A stretch of DNA of 64,000 nt, taken from Thalassovita sp. (GTDB lineage: Bacteria; Pseudomonadota; Alphaproteobacteria; Rhodobacterales; Rhodobacteraceae). The notes beneath the pieces are model-generated. The model had not been told where the DNA came from. It searched no databases and saw nothing but the letters and a program-made list of their open reading frames with translations. Of the stretch, positions 61,788-64,000 are shown piece after piece (position 1 is the first letter of the stretch; each line of letters begins with the position of its first letter). The DNA is taken from the NCBI GenBank assembly GCA_029212905.1, contig JARGPB010000016.1:1-64000 (forward strand), written 5' to 3'. The translations under genes and the position numbers were made by a program.

Positions 61788-63047
61788 CTATCCCGCGCGC
61801 ATCATCGCCATCAGGCGGTCTTTCTCGCCTGTATCATCAGTGCGCGAGATCGCGGCGGCCAGCTCTTCCAGTGTGGCAATAGAATGCCCCGCACGGAAAG
61901 TATCCACATGCGGCAGCATCGCCATGATGCCCTGCGCCTTGGGCGCGAACCCGTCCCACCGCAAAAGCGGGTTCAACCAGATCAGCCGACGCGCAGACAG
62001 ATGCAGGCGCTCCATCTCTTTGGACAGCGCGGGGGCGTCGCCGCGATCCAACCCATCGGTGATCAAAAGCACGACAGCGCCCTGCCCCATCACCCGGCGC
62101 GACCAATCGCGGTTAAAGCTGTGGATGCAGTCGCCGATTCGTGTGCCGCCTTCCCAATCCTGAGCCTCAGCCCCAGCAGTGCGCAGGGCTTGGTCCACGT
62201 CGCGCGTCGCCAGATGGCGGGTGATATTGGTCAGGCGGGTGCCAAAGGTAAAGGCGTGCACCTTGGCCCAGCCCGCGCCCTTCTCGTTGGCGACAGCGTG
62301 CAGGAAATGCAGCACCATACGGCTGTATTGGCTCATCGAGCCAGAGATGTCGCACAACACCACCAGATTAGGCCAGCGGGGTTTCGGGGATTTCAGAGCA
62401 ATCTCGTGCAGCTCTCCGCCCCGTCGCATGGCCCCGCGCATCGTGCGCCGCCAGTCGATCCGCTTACCTTGCAGGCTGGCCTGTGTCCGGCGCGAGGGGA
62501 TCGGCTTTACCGGCAGGGACAGGCGCGCCAACATGCGCTTGGCCTCGGCAACTTCCTCGGCGCTCATCTGTTCGAAATCCAGGGTTTTCAGACGTTCTTC
62601 GGTCGAGACCGTCATCGAGGCATCGACCTCGATCAGGGTCTCCTCTTCGGTTTCGTCCTCTTCTGGAATGTCTGGCAATTGCCCATCCAACAGCGCCTGA
62701 GCCGCGCGTTTTTCAGCGGGCTGGGCGGCCTTGTCCTCTTGGACACCCCGGATCGCCGGAAGCATCATCGCCATCATATGCTCCATATAGCGGGGGTCGC
62801 GCCAATAGAGCCGAAAGATCTGACTAAAGATCACCCGGTGTTCCGGGCGGTTGACGAAACAAGCATGGAGCGTCCAATAGAAATCGCGTTTATCGGTAAA
62901 TCCCGCCGCCTCGACCGCGCGGATCGCGTCGATCACCCGCCCCGGACCAATCGGCAGCCCGGCCTTGCGCAGCGCCCGCGCAAAATAGGTGATGTTATGG
63001 GTTAACTTTGGATCGTCAGGAAGCTCGAGCTCGGTGTATTTCGCCAT
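61788..63047 (-). CDS. coxE: CoxE-type VWA domain protein
   Basis: 419 residues. The C-terminal half is a von Willebrand A domain with a MIDAS motif (VVLCDISGSMSQYSRMVLHFLHA, DxSxS). The N-terminal part (LPIGPGRVIDAIRAVEAAGF, NRPEHRVIFSQIFRLYWRDP) is typical of CoxE. In aerobic CO oxidisers CoxE works with the AAA+ ATPase CoxD to install the Cu-Mo centre of CO dehydrogenase. It follows coxD by 62 bases. Confidence 0.9.
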   Translation of the reverse strand: MAKYTELELPDDPKLTHNITYFARALRKAGLPIGPGRVIDAIRAVEAAGFTDKRDFYWTLHACFVNRPEHRVIFSQIFRLYWRDPRYMEHMMAMMLPAIRGVQEDKAAQPAEKRAAQALLDGQLPDIPEEDETEEETLIEVDASMTVSTEERLKTLDFEQMSAEEVAEAKRMLARLSLPVKPIPSRRTQASLQGKRIDWRRTMRGAMRRGGELHEIALKSPKPRWPNLVVLCDISGSMSQYSRMVLHFLHAVANEKGAGWAKVHAFTFGTRLTNITRHLATRDVDQALRTAGAEAQDWEGGTRIGDCIHSFNRDWSRRVMGQGAVVLLITDGLDRGDAPALSKEMERLHLSARRLIWLNPLLRWDGFAPKAQGIMAMLPHVDTFRAGHSIATLEELAAAISRTDDTGEKDRLMAMMRAG

Positions 63048-63109
63048 AGATCACCGCCAAACATGGGAGGGGGCTCTCCCCTGCGGAATATGGGACAAAA
63101 GCTGGCCCA

Positions 63110-64000
63110 TCAGGCGGGTTCAAGGGTGGATTTGGCCTCGTCCAGCAGGCGCTTGGCCTCGGACCCTTGCAGACGCTGGATATCGTCCTGGTATTTCAGG
63201 ATGGCGCCGATCGTATCCGAAATGACCTCGGGCGACAGCGACAGCACATCAAGCGCCAGCAGACACTTCGCCCAGTCGATGGTTTCGGCCACGCCGGGTT
63301 TCTTGAACAGATCCTCGGTGCGCAGACGCTGCACAAAGGCCACCACTTCGCGGCTCAGGCTATCGGCTGCTTCGGGGGCGCGGGCCTGTAGGATGTCGAT
63401 TTCACGGTCAAAGGTGGGATAGTCGACCCAATGATACAAACAGCGCCGTTTTAGCGCGTCATGGACCTCGCGGGTGCGGTTCGAGGTCAGGATGACGATG
63501 GGCGGTTCGGGCGCGTGGATGGTGCCCAGTTCAGGAATAGTGACCTGAAAATCCGAAAGAGCCTCCAGCAAGAAAGCCTCGAACGGCTCGTCCGTGCGGT
63601 CCAATTCGTCGATCAGCAGGACGGGCGCGCCGCCCGGTTGGGGGCGCATGGCTTGCAGCAATGGGCGCTCAATCAGATAGTCCTGGGTAAACAGCTCGTC
63701 CTGTAGCACTCCGCGATCCGCCCCGCCCGAGGCCTCGGCCGTGCGGATGGCGATCATCTGAGCGGCGAAATTCCATTCATAAACCGCACTGGAGGCATCA
63801 AGCCCTTCGTAGCATTGCAACCGGATCAAGCGACGCCCTAGCGCAGCCGCGATGGCTTTGGCGATCTCAGTCTTACCAACGCCTGCCTCGCCTTCCAGAA
63901 ACAGGGGGCGGCCCAGCTTCAGCGACAGGAATGTCACCGTAGCAAGTGCGCGCCCGCACACATAGTTCTGCCCGGTCAATGCTGTCTGCACATCGTCAAT
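63110..64000 (-). CDS. coxD: CoxD-type MoxR AAA+ ATPase (5' end beyond the window)
   Basis: The frame is open to the window edge, so the start lies outside; at least 296 residues are seen. Walker A GEAGVGKTEIAKAIA, Walker B VLLIDELDRTDEPFEAFLLEALSD, and an arginine-finger region EVHDALKRRCLYHWVDYP. MoxR ATPases pair with VWA proteins as chaperones; with CoxE and XdhC nearby this is CoxD. Structural coxMSL genes, if present, would be expected further right. Confidence 0.9.
   Translation of the reverse strand: MDDVQTALTGQNYVCGRALATVTFLSLKLGRPLFLEGEAGVGKTEIAKAIAAALGRRLIRLQCYEGLDASSAVYEWNFAAQMIAIRTAEASGGADRGVLQDELFTQDYLIERPLLQAMRPQPGGAPVLLIDELDRTDEPFEAFLLEALSDFQVTIPELGTIHAPEPPIVILTSNRTREVHDALKRRCLYHWVDYPTFDREIDILQARAPEAADSLSREVVAFVQRLRTEDLFKKPGVAETIDWAKCLLALDVLSLSPEVISDTIGAILKYQDDIQRLQGSEAKRLLDEAKSTLEPA

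Overview
The window reads as a chromosomal segment of an alphaproteobacterium of the Rhodobacteraceae (Roseobacter group). The signs are high GC, the gene block lptF-lptG-lptD-surA-pdxA-rsmA, a DmdB-like acyl-CoA ligase, a Mur-type Fur regulator without the CxxC zinc motif, an iron operator of TGA-N9-TCA form, DUF4167, DUF2849 and DUF934 genes, and a CO-dehydrogenase accessory (cox) cluster at the right edge. This assignment rests on gene content and remembered family sequences, not on a database search.

Region 1 (1-5.9 kb) is a compact type II-C CRISPR-Cas locus: a divergent tracrRNA, cas9, cas1, cas2, then a 4-repeat/3-spacer array whose crRNAs lie on the minus strand, then a CAT-anticodon tRNA. 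The most striking feature is that cas9 is interrupted. Its frame hits a TGA at 3582-3584 after 955 codons, and the SAME frame continues, open and clearly Cas9-like, to 3941. Reading through gives a 1074-residue protein, normal for this subtype. The stop sits where relatives, as I remember them, have Trp (TGG), so it looks like a one-base nonsense change, or possibly a readthrough site, that removes the end of the PAM-interacting domain while leaving all RuvC and HNH residues, cas1, cas2, the tracrRNA and the repeats intact.

Region 2 (6-23 kb) is mostly housekeeping: acyl-CoA ligase, RidA, a TfoX C-terminal protein, ndk, an ABC-F ATPase, MarC, a retropepsin-like protease, holC, pepA, and the overlapping operon for LPS export and outer-membrane assembly (lptF, lptG, lptD, surA) that runs on into pdxA and rsmA. 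Region 3 (23-41 kb) has DUF4167, prmC-prfA, agmatinase, an M20 amidohydrolase, mazG, an iron-binding protein gene behind an iron operator, nucleoside hydrolase, selO, transporters, an RhlE-like helicase, a RES-domain toxin with a large overlapping antitoxin, and mur/fur.

Region 4 (41-58.5 kb) has enolase, two related secreted ClpP-like proteins flanking a DUF1097 membrane protein, pgl-zwf, a radical SAM protein, anmK, tyrS, an Lrp regulator divergent from an assimilatory sulfite-reduction operon (DUF2849-cysI-cysH-DUF934, then a ferredoxin-NADP reductase), an Ala-rich membrane-anchored protein, and infC, which appears to use an AUA start. Region 5 (58.4-64 kb), all on the minus strand, is a cox accessory cluster (coxD partial, coxE, an XdhC/CoxF protein, a molybdopterin-binding protein) split by a YeeE/YedE sulfur-transport pair that has its own operator resembling a SqrR/BigR box.
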